Program-made: the position numbers and the translations under genes
The notes under the pieces: model-generated
The model's input: only the letters and a program-made list of their open reading frames with translations
Databases searched by the model: none
What the model was told of the DNA's origin: nothing
Assembly: GCF_013184495.1 (NCBI RefSeq)
Contig: NZ_JAAOIY010000001.1
Location: forward strand, 1,116,001 to 1,180,000
Reading direction: 5' to 3'
Source of the DNA: Sporosarcina jiandibaonis
GTDB taxonomy: Bacteria > Bacillota > Bacilli > Bacillales_A > Planococcaceae
Length of the DNA stretch: 64,000 nucleotides
Shown here: positions 26,928-35,506 of the stretch, piece by piece
How positions within the stretch are numbered: the first letter of the stretch is position 1
Layout of the letters: the number at the start of each line of letters is the position of its first letter

Positions 26928-27560
26928 ATGCGTGCAAATTATCGCACTGTAAAAGGGTATGGCGAAAGTGAATACGTTATACAAAGGTCACGGTTCATTA
27001 CATTCGTTATGCGAGTTGAAACTGAAGAAGAAGCACTAGACTTCATTAATGACATAAAGAAAATGCATCATACCGCAACTCATAACTGTTCAGCGTATAT
27101 GATAGGTGAACATAATGACATCCAAAAAGCGAACGATGACGGCGAACCATCCGGAACTGCCGGAGTTCCTATACTCGAAGTACTAAAAAAGCAAGACTTG
27201 AAAGATACCGTAATTGTTGTGACCCGCTACTTTGGCGGCATAAAACTCGGAGGCGGCGGTCTCATCCGCGCGTATGGTCGAGCAGCTTCTGATGGTATCG
27301 CTGCGGCTGGCACTGTGGAATGCAGACAACACTTCTTAATGAAGGTAACGGTTGATTATACTTGGCTAGGTAAGGTAGAAAACGAAGTCAGACAATCCAA
27401 CTACATCCTCGACGACATTAACTATATGGAAGATGTCGATATACTTTTATACGTTCCGATTGAAGATGAAGAAACGTTTATAGACTGGATGAATGAAATT
27501 ACGAACGGTCAAGCAAAGATTTCATCGATTACTAATAAGCTCTTAGAATTTAATATTTAA
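26928..27560 (+). CDS. yvyE: YvyE, IMPACT/UPF0029 family protein
   Basis: A 210-residue protein with an N-terminal UPF0029 (IMPACT) domain, including SRFITFVMRV, HNCSAYMIG, DGEPSGTAGVPIL and VTRYFGGIKLGGGGLIRAYG, and a C-terminal DUF1949 domain. The family is linked to translational regulation in eukaryotes; the bacterial role is unclear. ATG 26928 follows ATCGGAGG by seven bases. It is divergent from degS, the same arrangement as in B. subtilis, where the LCP gene and tagO also lie next to it. Confidence 0.92.
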   Translation: MRANYRTVKGYGESEYVIQRSRFITFVMRVETEEEALDFINDIKKMHHTATHNCSAYMIGEHNDIQKANDDGEPSGTAGVPILEVLKKQDLKDTVIVVTRYFGGIKLGGGGLIRAYGRAASDGIAAAGTVECRQHFLMKVTVDYTWLGKVENEVRQSNYILDDINYMEDVDILLYVPIEDEETFIDWMNEITNGQAKISSITNKLLEFNI

Positions 27561-27566
27561 ATTAAA

Positions 27567-27595
27567 TTGTATATAAGACAATAAAAGAGTATAAT
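27567..27595 (+). promoter_or_regulatory. SigA promoter of the LCP gene
   Basis: TTGTAT (27567-27572) and TATAAT (27590-27595) are 17 bases apart. The untranslated leader would be about 125 bases, long for this window. Confidence 0.78.
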
Positions 27596-27727
27596 AATGT
27601 GAACTGTAATTTTATAGACATGAAACTTTCTTTAAATGCGAACGTCACATTGTTAGAGGCAAATTAATCGTCTTCTATATTTTTTTAATCATAGATACCA
27701 TCACATATTAAGTTCGGAGGCAAACGA

Positions 27728-28786
27728 ATGAATAGAAGTAAGTATATACAGGAAAAAAGGCAAAGTAGTCGGAAAAGACTTGCGTTTAAAATAGCACTTT
27801 TTGTTACGTTAACAACAGTTTTAGTCGTTGGTGTTTACGCGGTAGTATTGAAAAAGAAAGCAGTTGATGCGGCTGACCGCGCGTATGCAGCACTTGACGA
27901 TCGAATCAAATCCGATTTGCGCGATGAAGTCGTTGAGCCATTGAAAGATAATGTGTCCATCCTTTTCATTGGTGTCGATGAAAGTGAAAAACGCAGCCAA
28001 GGAGATAGCAATGGTCGCTCCGATGCTCTTCTCGTCGCCACGCTTAATAACAAGGAAAAGTCAGTGAAACTTGTCAGTATCCCACGTGATTCCTATGTGT
28101 ATGTACCCGACAGAGGTCGCAACGACAAAATAACGCATGCTCATGCTTTTGGCGGGGTTCCAGGCACAATTGAAACAGTAGAAGGAATGCTTGAAATTCC
28201 GATTGACTACTATGTAAAGATGAATTTCAATGCATTCATTGAAATCGTAGATGCGCTTGGCGGAATTGAAGCTGAAGTTCCGTATAAACTCACGGAATTA
28301 GATGAAAATGATCAACGCACGGTTAATTTAGAACCAGGTTTACAGGAACTGAACGGAAAACAAGCACTTGCACTCGCAAGAACGCGTAAATTAGACAGTG
28401 ACATCGAGCGCGGTAAACGACAACAAATGATTTTGAAATCGATCATGAGTCAAGCTACTTCAATAAAATCGATAACAAAGTATGGCGACCTAATTGATGC
28501 AGTTGGCGATAACATGAAAACGAACATGACGTTCAATGAGATGAAATCATTTTTCGAGTATGCCAAAGGCGGCATGCCGGACGTTGAAACAATCAACATA
28601 AGCGGATTGGATGATATGTCAACGGGGGTTTATTACTGGTTGCCTGATGAGGAAGGTCTTGAACAGTTAAAACTTGATCTTCAAAATCATTTAGATGTAT
28701 CCCCTAGGTCATCATTAGTAAATGAAAACTCAAGAATCATAAATAATACCGACATTAATGAATCAGCAGACGATGCAAATTTTTAA
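27728..28786 (+). CDS. LytR-CpsA-Psr (LCP) family wall-teichoic-acid ligase
   Basis: A 352-residue type II membrane protein: short basic cytoplasmic tail, one helix at about 21-43, then the extracytoplasmic LCP domain with ILFIGVDES, GRSDALLVATLN, SIPRDSYVYVPDRG, NDKITHAHAFGG and ALARTRKLDSDIERGKRQQ. Conserved arginines and aspartates for polyprenyl-pyrophosphate binding are present. LCP enzymes transfer teichoic acids or capsule from lipid carrier to peptidoglycan. tagO, next to it and convergent, makes the first teichoic-acid lipid intermediate. In B. subtilis the corresponding gene beside tagO is tagV (yvhJ). Confidence 0.9.
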   Translation: MNRSKYIQEKRQSSRKRLAFKIALFVTLTTVLVVGVYAVVLKKKAVDAADRAYAALDDRIKSDLRDEVVEPLKDNVSILFIGVDESEKRSQGDSNGRSDALLVATLNNKEKSVKLVSIPRDSYVYVPDRGRNDKITHAHAFGGVPGTIETVEGMLEIPIDYYVKMNFNAFIEIVDALGGIEAEVPYKLTELDENDQRTVNLEPGLQELNGKQALALARTRKLDSDIERGKRQQMILKSIMSQATSIKSITKYGDLIDAVGDNMKTNMTFNEMKSFFEYAKGGMPDVETINISGLDDMSTGVYYWLPDEEGLEQLKLDLQNHLDVSPRSSLVNENSRIINNTDINESADDANF

Positions 28787-28797
28787 GATAATGAATG

Positions 28798-28828
28798 AAG
28801 CCCGAAATTCACTTTCGGGCTTTTTTTG
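28798..28828 (+). terminator. Rho-independent terminator of the LCP gene
   Basis: AAGCCCGAAA pairs with TTTCGGGCTT around a five-base loop, followed by TTTTTG. Confidence 0.92.
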
Positions 28829-28885
28829 TTGTATTGGAGTGTTTTTTCAGGAGTATCTTTGTTTGATTGATTGATTAGGAATCGG

Positions 28886-29049
28886 GTTTGGTCGTTTGTG
28901 GAGTTGCTTTAGTCGTTTCCCACTCTCTTTAGTCGTTTCTGCGCCCGCTTTAGTCGTTTCCCACTCTCTTTAGTCGTTTCCGCACCCGCTTTAGTCGTTT
29001 CTCACTCTCTTTAGTCGTTTCCGCGCCCGCTTTAGTCGTTTCCCCGATT
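28886..29049. repeat. Two-tier tandem repeat, units of 20 and 21 bases alternating (41-base period)
   Basis: Between the LCP and tagO terminators there are six regular units beginning CTTTAGTCGTTTC (at 28907, 28927, 28948, 28968, 28989 and 29009), a seventh partial unit at 29030 and a diverged copy at 28886. Odd units end in CACTCT (20 bases) and even units in GC-rich GCGCCCG-like sequence (21 bases), so three 41-base double units are stacked. There is no open frame, no palindrome in the core and no spacer diversity. No gene lies in 28787-29097. Confidence 0.93.
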
Positions 29050-29055
29050 TCCCCC

Positions 29056-29095
29056 AATAAAAAAAACGATTAGATCCATTTGGTCTAATCGTTTT
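29056..29095 (-). terminator. Rho-independent terminator of tagO
   Basis: On the minus strand AAACGATTAGA pairs with TCTAATCGTTT and is followed by a T run. Confidence 0.9.
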
Positions 29096-29097
29096 AA

Positions 29098-30141
29098 CTA
29101 TTTCCCTATCATTCGTACAAGATTCAAAATCGGTCTGTAATTGGAACCAGCGAGTCCGATAATTTCAACAAACAGCTCAATCGCGATGAGCATTATAAAG
29201 ACGAGCAATAGCGCGCCCCATTGGGTTGCTTGAGAAAACAAGATCGCCCCGCCGCCAAACATCGTAGCGAATGCATAAATGATTAATACCGATTGTCTAT
29301 GTGAAAATCCTGCATTTAACAAGCTATGATGCAAATGGGATTTGTCAGGTTTAGAGATTGGTTGTTTCATGCGGACACGGCGAACAATCGTGAAAAATGT
29401 ATCAGAGATTGGAACACCAAGCATAATAACAGGGATGACTAACGAAATAAAAGTTACATTTTTAAATCCTAGCAAGGCCAGAACCGATATCATGAACCCA
29501 AGAAATAGTGCACCGGTATCCCCCATGAAAATCTTTGCCGGATAAAAATTATAATATAAGAAACCTAGAGAGCTAGCTGCTAAAATTGCAGTGGTTGCAA
29601 CAACGAACATATCGCCCATCAGCATCGCCATAACAGAGAGCGAGATAAGCGCTATCGTTGAAACTCCTGCTGCTAATCCATCTAAACCATCAAGTAAATT
29701 AATAGCATTCGTAATACCGACAATCCAAAGTATTGTTACTGGTATACTTAAATATCCAAATTCAATTATTCCGCCAAATGGCAAATTAATAAATTCAATT
29801 TGTAAACCGCCCCATGTCACTACAACGATAGCTGCCGCTAATTGACCAGCAATTTTCGCCTTTGCGGTAATTTCGAGCATATCATCGAGAAACCCGGTAA
29901 TAACAATAATGAGGGCTCCTATGAGAATTCCAGTGGCATGTTCATCTGCTGGTGTTAGTAATAGATAACCAACTAGAAACCCACCTATTATGGCAAGACC
30001 GCCGATACGAGGCATAACAGACACATGTACTTTCCGATAATTCGGACGGTCAACCGCTCCGATACGGAATGCTAATTTTCTCACAAGCGGAGTCAGTATT
30101 ATGGATGCTACAAACGCAACAGCGATTGCAAGAAATAACAT
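29098..30141 (-). CDS. tagO: Undecaprenyl-phosphate GlcNAc-1-phosphate transferase TagO
   Basis: A 347-residue integral membrane enzyme with about eleven helices, of the MraY/WecA family. Conserved cytoplasmic motifs are GFLDDMLEI, NLLDGLDGLAAG, FMGDTGALFLGF and the C-terminal HLHHSLLNAGFSHRQ. It transfers GlcNAc-1-phosphate from UDP-GlcNAc to undecaprenyl phosphate, the first step of wall teichoic acid synthesis. ATG 30141 follows AGGAGGAAGGAC. A TGTTATAAT extended -10 lies about 40 bases upstream. It converges with the LCP gene across the repeat array. Confidence 0.93.
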   Translation of the reverse strand: MLFLAIAVAFVASIILTPLVRKLAFRIGAVDRPNYRKVHVSVMPRIGGLAIIGGFLVGYLLLTPADEHATGILIGALIIVITGFLDDMLEITAKAKIAGQLAAAIVVVTWGGLQIEFINLPFGGIIEFGYLSIPVTILWIVGITNAINLLDGLDGLAAGVSTIALISLSVMAMLMGDMFVVATTAILAASSLGFLYYNFYPAKIFMGDTGALFLGFMISVLALLGFKNVTFISLVIPVIMLGVPISDTFFTIVRRVRMKQPISKPDKSHLHHSLLNAGFSHRQSVLIIYAFATMFGGGAILFSQATQWGALLLVFIMLIAIELFVEIIGLAGSNYRPILNLVRMIGK

Positions 30142-30181
30142 GTCCTTCCTCCTAATAGTATTTAATCTTAAAATCTATACT

Positions 30182-30190
30182 ATTATAACA
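30182..30190 (-). promoter_or_regulatory. Extended -10 promoter of tagO
   Basis: On the minus strand TGTTATAAT (TGn plus TATAAT) lies 41 bases before the start codon; no good -35 is present. Confidence 0.6.
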
Positions 30191-30305
30191 CAAACAAAGA
30201 GAAAAAGCATATCTACTCTAAGGCAATAATGAAGACAATCAATCTAGCGCTTCACTTATACTCCTATATATAAGTGTCTATTTTACAAGTCGTATTATCA
30301 AATCA

Positions 30306-30330
30306 GTTTAAATATTTACAATTTGGGTAT
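30306..30330 (+). promoter_or_regulatory. SigB-type promoter
   Basis: GTTTAA (30306-30311) and GGGTAT (30325-30330) are 13 bases apart, matching the B. subtilis general-stress consensus GTTTaa-N12-15-GGGTAT, 40 bases before the start codon of the next gene. Confidence 0.75.
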
Positions 30331-30370
30331 ATCCAAAGTAAATACACCACGACAAGGAGGGATTACGATT

Positions 30371-30766
30371 ATGCAGCGAAAAGATCATTTGTCAGACGAT
30401 GTGATAAAAATCTTTCATAATGCAATGGGTTCTGTAAAAAATAATGTCGAGAAATGGACAGACCATAATGCCGCTTATATGGCGGGCAGCGAAGAAACGG
30501 TTGATAGGGATTGGAATTCAAATTCGAATTCACAACGAAATCATGCAGCAGGCGAATATGAACCATTACAAGAAAGAAATACGCACAGTTTCAGCATTCA
30601 AGAGAAAGATGAATCTATAAATATGTTTTCAGAACCTGCACCTGAAAATGACATAGATGATCAAATCGACGAAGAAAACCGCATTTTATTAGAAAATGAA
30701 GAGCGCATGGAAGACATCGAGGATATGCGTTCTGAATATAGAGGAAATATTGGCGACAAACGTTAA
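30371..30766 (+). CDS. Small acidic hypothetical protein, probable general-stress gene
   Basis: A 131-residue soluble protein, strongly acidic in its second half (DIDDQIDEENRILLENEERM), with no membrane segment or signal. I do not recognise a family. The N-terminal part (SDDVIKIFHNAMGSVKNNVEKW) looks helical and the middle is Asn/Ser-rich and probably disordered. ATG 30371 follows AAGGAGGG by about ten bases. A SigB-type promoter lies directly upstream and a terminator follows, so it is a monocistronic, probably stress-induced gene. Confidence 0.7.
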   Translation: MQRKDHLSDDVIKIFHNAMGSVKNNVEKWTDHNAAYMAGSEETVDRDWNSNSNSQRNHAAGEYEPLQERNTHSFSIQEKDESINMFSEPAPENDIDDQIDEENRILLENEERMEDIEDMRSEYRGNIGDKR

Positions 30767-30772
30767 TAAAAA

Positions 30773-30808
30773 ATAGCCACACTCATGATGACGACGTGTG
30801 GCTTTCTC
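30773..30808. terminator. Terminator between convergent genes
   Basis: AGCCACAC (30775-30782) pairs with GTGTGGCT (30796-30803), with a T-rich run on the plus side and an A/T-rich run on the other, serving the acidic protein gene and nagB. Confidence 0.8.
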
Positions 30809-30819
30809 TATCTTATTAA

Positions 30820-31530
30820 TTAAAGTTCAAGATCTGTAATGATTGTAACATCTCCGTGATGAAGAAGCTTAGTGATCGGCCATTCTGTTGTCACATGACC
30901 TTCCAATAATTTTTCAAGTGCTGCACGTTTTCTTTCACCGAATGCTAACAATACAATTTTCTTCGCACGTAAAATCGAACTAATCCCTAATGATAGAGCA
31001 GTGTCAGGAATTTTTTCATCGTTCGCAAATAATTGGCTATTCACATTCAATGTAGATTCAGCTAATTTCGCAACATGGGTCACTGAATCAAAGGAAGTTC
31101 CCGGTTCATTAAATGCGATATGGCCATTTTCACCCACACCAAGTAATTGTAAATCGAGACCGTGTTCCTCTAGTAAATCTTCGTATCTTTTACACTCTTC
31201 CTCTAAGTTTTCCGCTAATCCATTTAACAAAAAGGTTTCCTTGAATTGTTTTTTATCGAAAAGATGTTCATGCATGAAATAAGCATAACTGTTCGGACTA
31301 TCGGCAGAAATGCCGACATACTCATCTAAATTAAACGTAGTCACGTTTGAGAAATCAAGATCTGAATTAACCCATTTTTCATAAACTGGAACCATTGTGT
31401 TTCCAGTCGCAAGACCGATCGTATGGAGACGGTCTTTTTCAAGTTCCTCTTTGATTATTTGAAAAGTAGCTTCTGAGCCTTGTTCGGCATTATCAACTTT
31501 AATAAACTTTATATTTTCCATTTTGTTCAT
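30820..31530 (-). CDS. nagB: Glucosamine-6-phosphate deaminase
   Basis: A 236-residue enzyme converting glucosamine 6-phosphate to fructose 6-phosphate and ammonia, linking amino sugars and glycolysis. Family signatures are GLATGNTMVPVYEKW, TTFNLDEYVGI and the catalytic LLGVGENGHIAFNEPGTSF. ATG 31530 is used; AAAGG is four bases before it, and the next in-frame ATG at 31521 is a less well spaced alternative. It stands alone without nagA, so it is probably used in general amino-sugar turnover rather than a dedicated chitin operon. Confidence 0.92.
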   Translation of the reverse strand: MNKMENIKFIKVDNAEQGSEATFQIIKEELEKDRLHTIGLATGNTMVPVYEKWVNSDLDFSNVTTFNLDEYVGISADSPNSYAYFMHEHLFDKKQFKETFLLNGLAENLEEECKRYEDLLEEHGLDLQLLGVGENGHIAFNEPGTSFDSVTHVAKLAESTLNVNSQLFANDEKIPDTALSLGISSILRAKKIVLLAFGERKRAALEKLLEGHVTTEWPITKLLHHGDVTIITDLEL

Positions 31531-31561
31531 CCGACCTTTGCTTTAATTTTTTGTTGAACCA

Positions 31562-31591
31562 ATTGTAATTTTTTTTCGTGTCTCGTGTCAA
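31562..31591 (-). promoter_or_regulatory. SigA promoter of nagB
   Basis: On the minus strand a perfect TTGACA (31591-31586) and TACAAT (31567-31562) are 18 bases apart. Confidence 0.78.
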
Positions 31592-31710
31592 CTAAAAAAC
31601 AGAACCGAACTATTTGATTGTTAATTAAGATTAACTAACTCATAAGCTTATGGCAACTTTATGAAGAAAAAGTGAACAAGATGTGAAGAATTCGCAATTA
31701 TCATTAAACC

Positions 31711-31724
31711 TAGGGATTTCCCTA
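31711..31724. promoter_or_regulatory. Inverted repeat upstream of the ba3 oxidase operon
   Basis: TAGGGA-TT-TCCCTA is a perfect dyad 75 bases before the first oxidase gene, in the otherwise gene-free 31531-31798 interval. It is a candidate operator; the regulator is unknown. Confidence 0.4.
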
Positions 31725-31798
31725 ATTCCGATTTCGTCTACTGCCTATCATAGAGGTAAGCGGTATTTAAACACTGCATGTTGGAAGGAAGTGATGAA

Positions 31799-31945
31799 AT
31801 GAAAAACAAAAATCCAAAACCACAACACACAAAAAGTAACGAATCCACTATTCATTTTAAAGGCACATTCATTGCAGTTATGTTGCTTGGCGTGATTATG
31901 GTTGCATCCTGGTTCGGAGTTTACGCACTCTTTTTATCTAGATAA
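31799..31945 (+). CDS. Cytochrome c oxidase subunit IIa (small membrane subunit)
   Basis: A 48-residue protein with a basic, polar N-terminus and a single helix (about 22-46, GTFIAVMLLGVIMVASWFGVY). This size and layout match the small subunit IIa of ba3-type oxidases, in which it replaces the first helix missing from subunit II. It lies just before the subunit II gene, with GGAAGGAAGTG as ribosome site. The gene is short enough to be missed by automatic callers. The stop is 21 bases before the next start, so one operon is clear. Confidence 0.85.
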   Translation: MKNKNPKPQHTKSNESTIHFKGTFIAVMLLGVIMVASWFGVYALFLSR

Positions 31946-31966
31946 TGAATGATTGGGGGAAATAAA

Positions 31967-32470
31967 ATGAATTTGCATAAGTACGAAAAAATATGGCTTA
32001 TTTTTGGAATCGGGTCGCTTGCCGTATTTTTAGCCGTTATCGGTTTCGCTGCTTTTTGGAAAGGAACACATCCACAAAGTCATATCGAAACGATTGATCC
32101 GCAAAACGTTGAAGCGCACGAAGCGTTTAAGCCAGAGAATCTCGGGTTGCGTGAAGTTGCTGATGGCAAATATACCGTCAACATCATTGCTTCCGCATTC
32201 AATTATGACTTAGGGAAAGATGAAAATGGAAATCGCGTCGACACAATCCGCGTGCCGAGAGGCTCCACGGTTCTTTTCCAAGTAACGACACCCGATGTCG
32301 TGCATGGGTTTCAAATCGCTGGAACAAACGTCAATATGATGGTTGAACCCGGGCATATTAGCCGTTACGAAACAGTGATGAAAAACAATGGTGAATTTAC
32401 GATTGTGTGTAATGAATATTGTGGTATCGGTCACCACTTAATGTTCGGGAAAGTGGAGGTGTATGATTAA
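31967..32470 (+). CDS. cbaB: ba3-type cytochrome c oxidase subunit II
   Basis: A 167-residue subunit with one N-terminal helix (about 8-30) and a cupredoxin domain outside the membrane. The CuA site is visible as the histidine in DVVHGFQI and the cluster CNEYCGIGHHLMFG. It accepts electrons from cytochrome c and passes them to subunit I. ATG 31967 is chosen because GGGGGA is seven bases upstream; an earlier ATG at 31949 precedes that site. Subunit I begins two bases after this stop. Confidence 0.93.
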   Translation: MNLHKYEKIWLIFGIGSLAVFLAVIGFAAFWKGTHPQSHIETIDPQNVEAHEAFKPENLGLREVADGKYTVNIIASAFNYDLGKDENGNRVDTIRVPRGSTVLFQVTTPDVVHGFQIAGTNVNMMVEPGHISRYETVMKNNGEFTIVCNEYCGIGHHLMFGKVEVYD

Positions 32471-32472
32471 TC

Positions 32473-34121
32473 ATGAAGCAGCTAAAGTTTTCTAAAAAAG
32501 GATCTACCTTGTACATGGCTTTTATGTATGTTACTTTCACGTCGCTGTTAGTCGGCGGATTAATGGGATTATTACAGACTTTCGTTCGTTCAGGTAAATA
32601 TACACTTCCATTCGGCATCGATTATTACACAATCCTTACTGTTCACGGCGTTATTCTAGGTCTAGTCATGACAACGTTTTTCATTATCGGATTCCAATTT
32701 TCTCTTATGGGAAAAACAGTTGGACTGACCGATAAACAACGAAAAGCAGCTTGGTGGTCATTCTGGATCATGCTCGCGGGTACTATTATGGCTTCAGTCA
32801 TGGTTTTAACTGGGCAAGCATCCGTTCTATACACTTTTTATGCACCGCTGCGTGCACATCCAGTCTTTTATTTCGGGCTTGCATTGGTCATTATCGGAAG
32901 CTGGATTGCAGTATTCATAAACTTCCGTCAGCTATATCTATGGAGAAAAGCGAATAAAGGGCAGAAATCTCCGCTTCTCGCATATATGGTTACGATCAAT
33001 ATGATCATGTGGGTAATTGCATCTCTTGGAGTCGCGGTTTCCGTACTAGTTCTATTCATTCCATGGTCTCTTGGCTATACTGCAACCATTAATGTGTTGT
33101 TAAGTCGTACCCTGTTCTGGTATTTCGGTCACCCACTCGTTTATTTCTGGTTACTGCCTGCTTATATGGCGTGGTATGCGATTATTCCAAAAATAATTGG
33201 CGGGAAAATATTAAGCGACTCGTTGGCAAGGCTTGCCTTTATACTGTTACTGTTGTTCTCAATTCCGGTTGGATTTCACCATCAGCTAACTGAACCGGGA
33301 ATTGATGCAACATGGAAATTCATTCAAGTGGTATTAACATTTATGGTTGTCATTCCAACACTAATGACCGCATTCTCGATTTTCGCTACATTTGAAGCGA
33401 CGGGACGAAAAAAAGGATATACGACCCTATTCGGTTGGTTTAGAAAACTCCCTTGGAAAGATGTTCGTTTCTTGGCACCTTTCATTGGCATGGTCGCTTT
33501 CATTCCCGGTGGTGCTGGCGGAATCATTAACGCATCTCACCAAATGAACGCATTAATCCATAACACCATTTGGGTAACGGGCCATTTCCATTTGACAGCG
33601 GCGATGACATCTGTCCTTACTTTCTTCGGGATTACGTATTGGCTTGTCCCCCATTTAACGGGACGCCGATTGACACCTAGATTAAACAAATTAGGAATTA
33701 TTCAGTCCCTTACTTGGACAGTCGGTATGCTAATAATGTCGACTGCTATGCATATTCAAGGTCTATTGGGCGGACCCCGCCGTTCCAACTTCTCCGAATA
33801 TGCAGGAGGAGCGCAAGTAGATACATGGATTAGTTATCAAATGGCACAAGAATCGGCGGATCGATTCTCTTCATTGCCATCATCTTAATGGTGTATATTT
33901 TCATCCAATTAACATTCTTTGCACCGCGAGGCGTTGAAGAATATCCGATTGCTGAAGAAGAAGAGGATGCTGAGCCAACACCGAAACTGCTGGAAAATTG
34001 GGTTCTGTGGATTGCGATTACAATCGGTTTAATCCTCTTTGCTTATACAATACCAGTGTTCGAAATCTTGCAACACTCACCACCTGGTTCGCCGCCTTTT
34101 GATTGGCCTATTGGAAAATGA
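32473..34121 (+). pseudogene. cbaA: ba3-type cytochrome c oxidase subunit I, frameshifted near the C-terminus
   Basis: The first frame gives 471 residues of a heme-copper oxidase subunit I, with conserved histidines in TVHGVILG, FWYFGHPLVYFWLLPAY, GFHHQLTEPG and TGHFHLT, so all heme and CuB ligands lie before the break. The reading frame is lost in CAAGAATCGG at about 33850: the next frame continues in register with IGGSILFIAIILMVYIF, then 77 more residues to 34121 with a last helix. One missing base explains it. Restored length would be about 549 residues, normal for the family. A sequencing deletion is at least as likely as real loss. Confidence 0.87.
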
Positions 34122-34130
34122 GTCGAATTT

Positions 34131-34168
34131 AAAAAGTGCACAGGATTTTAATCCGGTGCACTTTTATT
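34131..34168 (+). terminator. Rho-independent terminator of the oxidase operon
   Basis: AAAAGTGCACAGGAT pairs with ATCCGGTGCACTTTT (one mismatch), followed by ATTATTT. Confidence 0.85.
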
Positions 34169-34192
34169 ATTTACTTATGAACAGTTAATTCA

Positions 34193-35506
34193 TCATTTAT
34201 TCGAAGCAACGCGTTCAACAGCTGCTGCTACATTTTCATGGACAGACGGGTCTAGCGGATGAGGTACGAGATCTCCGGATTTAGTGCTTTCAACGATGGC
34301 AATTGCAGCCGCAAGAAGCATCGGATACGTAATTTCTTTTGCATTCGCATTTAAAGCGCCGCGGAATATCCCTGGGAAACCAAGCACATTATTGACAAGG
34401 CGTCCATCAGCCGCAAATGCCGCGCCAGCTTCCAAAGCAACATCCGGTTTAATCTCGGCGTTCGGATTCGAAAGCGCTAAAATGATTTGTCCTTTTCGAA
34501 CCATTTCCGGTTTAATTAAATCGGCAACTCCTGTTGTCGCAACGATAATATCACAGCTCGACATTACCTCTTCTAACGACCCCGCAACAGTTCCACCGTG
34601 TTCTCTGAGACGTTCGCATGCAACTTCGTTACGATCAATGCCGCGCACCTCTTTAACGCCGTATTCCATGAGCATGCGGCTGATTGCTAAACCGGCGGCA
34701 CCCAATCCGATTTGCCCCACAGTGGAATCGGAAAGTTTAACCCCGGCTTCTTTACATGCCGAAATCACTGAGGCTAGCGTGACGACAGCTGTTCCGTGTT
34801 GGTCATCATGCATGACTGGAATTGGAAGTTCTTCTTTCAGTCTTCTTTCAATTTCAAAACAATGTGGCGATCCGATGTCTTCGAGTAGAATCCCGCCGAA
34901 TCCTTGATAAATATTTTTAACGGTATTCACAACCTCATCGGGGTCACTGGTACTTAGTAATATCGGAACACCGCTTATGCCTGCAAATTGATCCAATAAG
35001 ACTGCCTTACCTTCCATGACAGGCATTCCTGCAACCGGACCAATGTCTCCAAGCCCTAAAATAGCCGTGCCATCCGTTACGATTGCAACCGTATTTGAAA
35101 TCCCGGTAAAATAATTCGCCTGTTCAGGATCTTCTTTTATCACTTCGCAGACGTTCGCGACTCCAGGTGTATAAACTCGACGTAAATCGCCAAGCGAGCG
35201 GATTTCCATTCGACTCTTCATATGGATTTTTCCGCCTTCATGAGCTTGGAGTACGTCATCCGTTACAGCATGCACGACAATTCCGTCCCCAATGTCATTC
35301 ACTGCTTTAACGATACTATGTAAATGTTCTTCACTCCTACAATGAATCGAAACATCGCGAATCGTTGATAATGTTCCAATCTTTATCGTTTGGATATCTC
35401 CTATATCCCCTTCTAACGTTCCGATTGCCATCGCAACTTTTGCAAAATTACCAGGTGAAGAAGGGGTTTCAATAATTAGATTACGCATAAATTCGCCTTG
35501 TTCCAT
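34193..35506 (-). CDS. NAD(P)-dependent malic enzyme with N-terminal ACT domain
   Basis: A 437-residue enzyme that decarboxylates malate to pyruvate. Residues 1-75 form an ACT-type regulatory domain (NLIIETPSSPGNFAKVAMAI). The catalytic part has the tyrosine in RRVYTPGVA, the lysine in MEGKAVLLDQFAGISG, metal ligands in LLEDIGSPHCFEIERR, and the nucleotide-binding GQIGLGAAGLAISR. ATG 35506 follows GGAGG by seven bases. The ACT domain suggests allosteric control by a small ligand. It is monocistronic. Confidence 0.9.
   Translation of the reverse strand: MEQGEFMRNLIIETPSSPGNFAKVAMAIGTLEGDIGDIQTIKIGTLSTIRDVSIHCRSEEHLHSIVKAVNDIGDGIVVHAVTDDVLQAHEGGKIHMKSRMEIRSLGDLRRVYTPGVANVCEVIKEDPEQANYFTGISNTVAIVTDGTAILGLGDIGPVAGMPVMEGKAVLLDQFAGISGVPILLSTSDPDEVVNTVKNIYQGFGGILLEDIGSPHCFEIERRLKEELPIPVMHDDQHGTAVVTLASVISACKEAGVKLSDSTVGQIGLGAAGLAISRMLMEYGVKEVRGIDRNEVACERLREHGGTVAGSLEEVMSSCDIIVATTGVADLIKPEMVRKGQIILALSNPNAEIKPDVALEAGAAFAADGRLVNNVLGFPGIFRGALNANAKEITYPMLLAAAIAIVESTKSGDLVPHPLDPSVHENVAAAVERVASNK

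Noticed and set aside
28886-29049. CRISPR array in the repeat region
   Set aside because: Units are contiguous with no unique spacers, the period is 20/21 bases and no cas gene is present.
32473-34121. Programmed frameshifting in the oxidase subunit I gene
   Set aside because: The site has no heptameric slippery sequence or downstream pseudoknot, so mutation or sequence error is simpler.
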